NCBI RefSeq assembly: GCF_022347545.1
Contig: NZ_JAKREW010000025.1
Coordinates: 1-64,000 of the forward strand
Length of the DNA stretch: 64,000 nucleotides
Reading direction: 5' to 3'
Source: Terribium retamae
Lineage (GTDB): Bacteria > Pseudomonadota > Alphaproteobacteria > Rhizobiales > Rhizobiaceae
Position numbers and translations under genes: made by a program
Shown here: in pieces, positions 63,061-64,000 of the stretch
Numbering within the stretch: the first letter of the stretch is position 1
Layout of the letters: each line of letters begins with the position of its first letter
Notes under the pieces: model-generated
Databases searched by the model: none
Seen by the model: only the letters and a program-made list of their open reading frames with translations
What the model was told of the DNA's origin: nothing

Positions 63061-63600
63061 GTGTTTCGCACCAGTGACATCATCCTGATCGCCGTGATGG
63101 TCTCGGCTGCCGCCATGACCTACAAGATCAAGCGCGATGCTGAAGTGCAGCAGGCTGCAGTCTACAAGATACAGGCACAGATCCGCACCGAGGAAGACCA
63201 GATCGATCTGCTCAAGGCCGACTGGAGCCTGCTGACGCAGCCGGCTCGCCTGCAACGGCTTACCGAACTCTACAAGGACCAGCTTGGCCTGCAGAACGCC
63301 GATGCGCGCCAGATCGTGCGGCTGGAAGAACTGCCCGAAAAGCCGCCGCTGACCATCGAGGACATCATGGCCGAGAGCGGTGGAGAAGGGATCGACAAGG
63401 AAAAAACCGCTTCGATTGCCAAGGACAAGGCAGGCGCCGACAAGTCGAAGGCTGCCGGCAAGGCGAAGGCGACCGAAAAGAGGCCGGTTGCTGCGGCTGC
63501 CAAGCCGAAATCGACAGCCAAGGACAAGGTGGCCAGCAATACCAAGGTCGCGGTCGTGGACAAGATTGCAGAAAAGATCGAGGACGGAGCTGACGAATGA
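63061..63600 (+). CDS. ftsL: Cell division protein FtsL with long Lys/Ala-rich tail
   Basis: The 179-aa protein has a short cytoplasmic end, one membrane span (about residues 6-22) and a periplasmic coiled coil (about 25-75, with VYKIQAQIRTEEDQIDLLKADWSLLTQPARLQRL). A tail of about 80 residues rich in Lys, Ala and Asp follows, absent from the roughly 120-aa enterobacterial protein but familiar in rhizobial relatives. FtsL joins FtsB and FtsQ in the divisome. The start is GTG 63061, with GAGAGG overlapping the rsmH stop. It overlaps ftsI by ATGA. Confidence 0.9.
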   Translation: MFRTSDIILIAVMVSAAAMTYKIKRDAEVQQAAVYKIQAQIRTEEDQIDLLKADWSLLTQPARLQRLTELYKDQLGLQNADARQIVRLEELPEKPPLTIEDIMAESGGEGIDKEKTASIAKDKAGADKSKAAGKAKATEKRPVAAAAKPKSTAKDKVASNTKVAVVDKIAEKIEDGADE

Positions 63601-64000
63601 TCGGCATTCTCAACAAGCTCCTGAATCGCTCGCGACGTGGCGAAGACGGCTCGATCGTGGTGGACAGTGCCCGGAAGGCAACCGGGGGCAAGACCCGCAC
63701 CCGGGTCGTCATGACGATGGCCGTGTTCCTGTCCATCTATGTCGCCATCACCGGCCGACTGGTGTGGTTTGGCTTCCAGGGACCGACCGATTCCGGCCCG
63801 CCGCCGAGCCGTGTGACGGCTTCGCGCCCCGATATCGTCGATCGCAACGGTGAGGTACTGGCCACCGATATCAAGACCTCGTCGCTGTTCGCCGAGCCGC
63901 GCCACATTGTCGACGCCGATGAGGCGATCGAGAAGCTGGCCACGGTGCTGCCGGAAATCGACTATGAGCAGACCTACAAGAAGCTGAAGAGCGGCGCCGG
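63597..64000 (+). CDS. ftsI: Penicillin-binding protein 3 / septal transpeptidase, 5' part (runs off the window)
   Basis: Only the first 134 codons are inside the window. They encode a cytoplasmic basic stretch, one membrane span (about residues 38-58: VVMTMAVFLSIYVAITGRLV), and the start of the periplasmic dimerisation domain with RPDIVDRNGEVLATDI, the standard FtsI sequence. The catalytic SxxK lies beyond 64000. ATG 63597 overlaps the ftsL stop (ATGA). Position after ftsL confirms the identity. Confidence 0.94.
   Translation, partial: MIGILNKLLNRSRRGEDGSIVVDSARKATGGKTRTRVVMTMAVFLSIYVAITGRLVWFGFQGPTDSGPPPSRVTASRPDIVDRNGEVLATDIKTSSLFAEPRHIVDADEAIEKLATVLPEIDYEQTYKKLKSGA

Overview
The window reads as a contig end from a high-GC alphaproteobacterium of the order Hyphomicrobiales (Rhizobiales), most like Mesorhizobium, Aminobacter and relatives. 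The grounds are a mraZ-rsmH-ftsL-ftsI cluster with a long FtsL tail, a btaAB betaine-lipid pair, an FtrA-type regulator beside a rhodanese, an ArsR-methyltransferase fusion ahead of metF, and palindromic intergenic repeats of a kind I associate with mesorhizobia. Genus is inference. The first ~95 bases are G and T homopolymer runs unlike the rest and look like an assembly-edge artefact. No tRNA, rRNA (apart from RNase P RNA), CRISPR array, prophage or conventional insertion sequence was seen.

Region 1 (131-8556) is a one-directional catabolic operon for pyrimidine or hydantoin-type compounds: an M20-family N-carbamoyl amino acid hydrolase, a membrane protein of unknown role, dihydropyrimidinase, a small exported protein, and an ABC importer (ATPase, two permeases, NMT1/THI5-like binding protein), closed by a strong terminator. 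A 448-bp unit made of a DUF559 nuclease gene between perfect 39-bp inverted repeats sits inside the importer genes.

Region 2 (8621-29689) is an assortment of single genes and pairs. It holds a ThDP enzyme with a CaiB-type CoA-transferase, a lipase-like hydrolase, a secreted RNase T2, two TetR regulators, a beta-lactamase-fold hydrolase, rhodanese/FtrA, a GNAT, two ABC-F ATPases (one of them EttA), LysR with a metallo-beta-lactamase-fold protein, trans-aconitate methyltransferase, a FabH-like ketosynthase, a MOSC protein, a class IV aminotransferase and a divergent peptide-deformylase-like protein.

Region 3 (30079-45051) begins with a 795-aa protein of unknown function. It continues with an Lrp and a LuxR regulator divergent from an ethanolamine-permease-like transporter and an SDR, with two clear dyads in the divergent promoter. 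TrmO, the ArsR-methyltransferase/metF operon with a perfect 16-bp operator-like palindrome, a type III ornithine/diamine decarboxylase and two peptidoglycan-degrading enzymes follow.

Region 4 (45360-56772) holds a serine hydrolase, btaAB for betaine lipid synthesis, a single-chain 1216-aa 5-oxoprolinase, a small lipoprotein, an MFS carrier, an SRPBCC protein, and a winged-helix regulator with a Vgb-like beta-propeller.

Region 5 (56901-64000) is housekeeping: djlA-amiD, a lytic transglycosylase, rnpB, a cystathionine gamma-lyase-family gene, and the start of the division and cell-wall (dcw) cluster. The mra promoter carries three TGGGN repeats at 10-bp spacing, which match the known MraZ operator design.

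The observations I would follow up first are the DUF559 inverted-repeat element, the composite palindromic repeats that recur in two intergenic regions, the MraZ operator embedded in a promoter, the dyads between the LuxR gene and its permease, and the 795-aa orphan protein.
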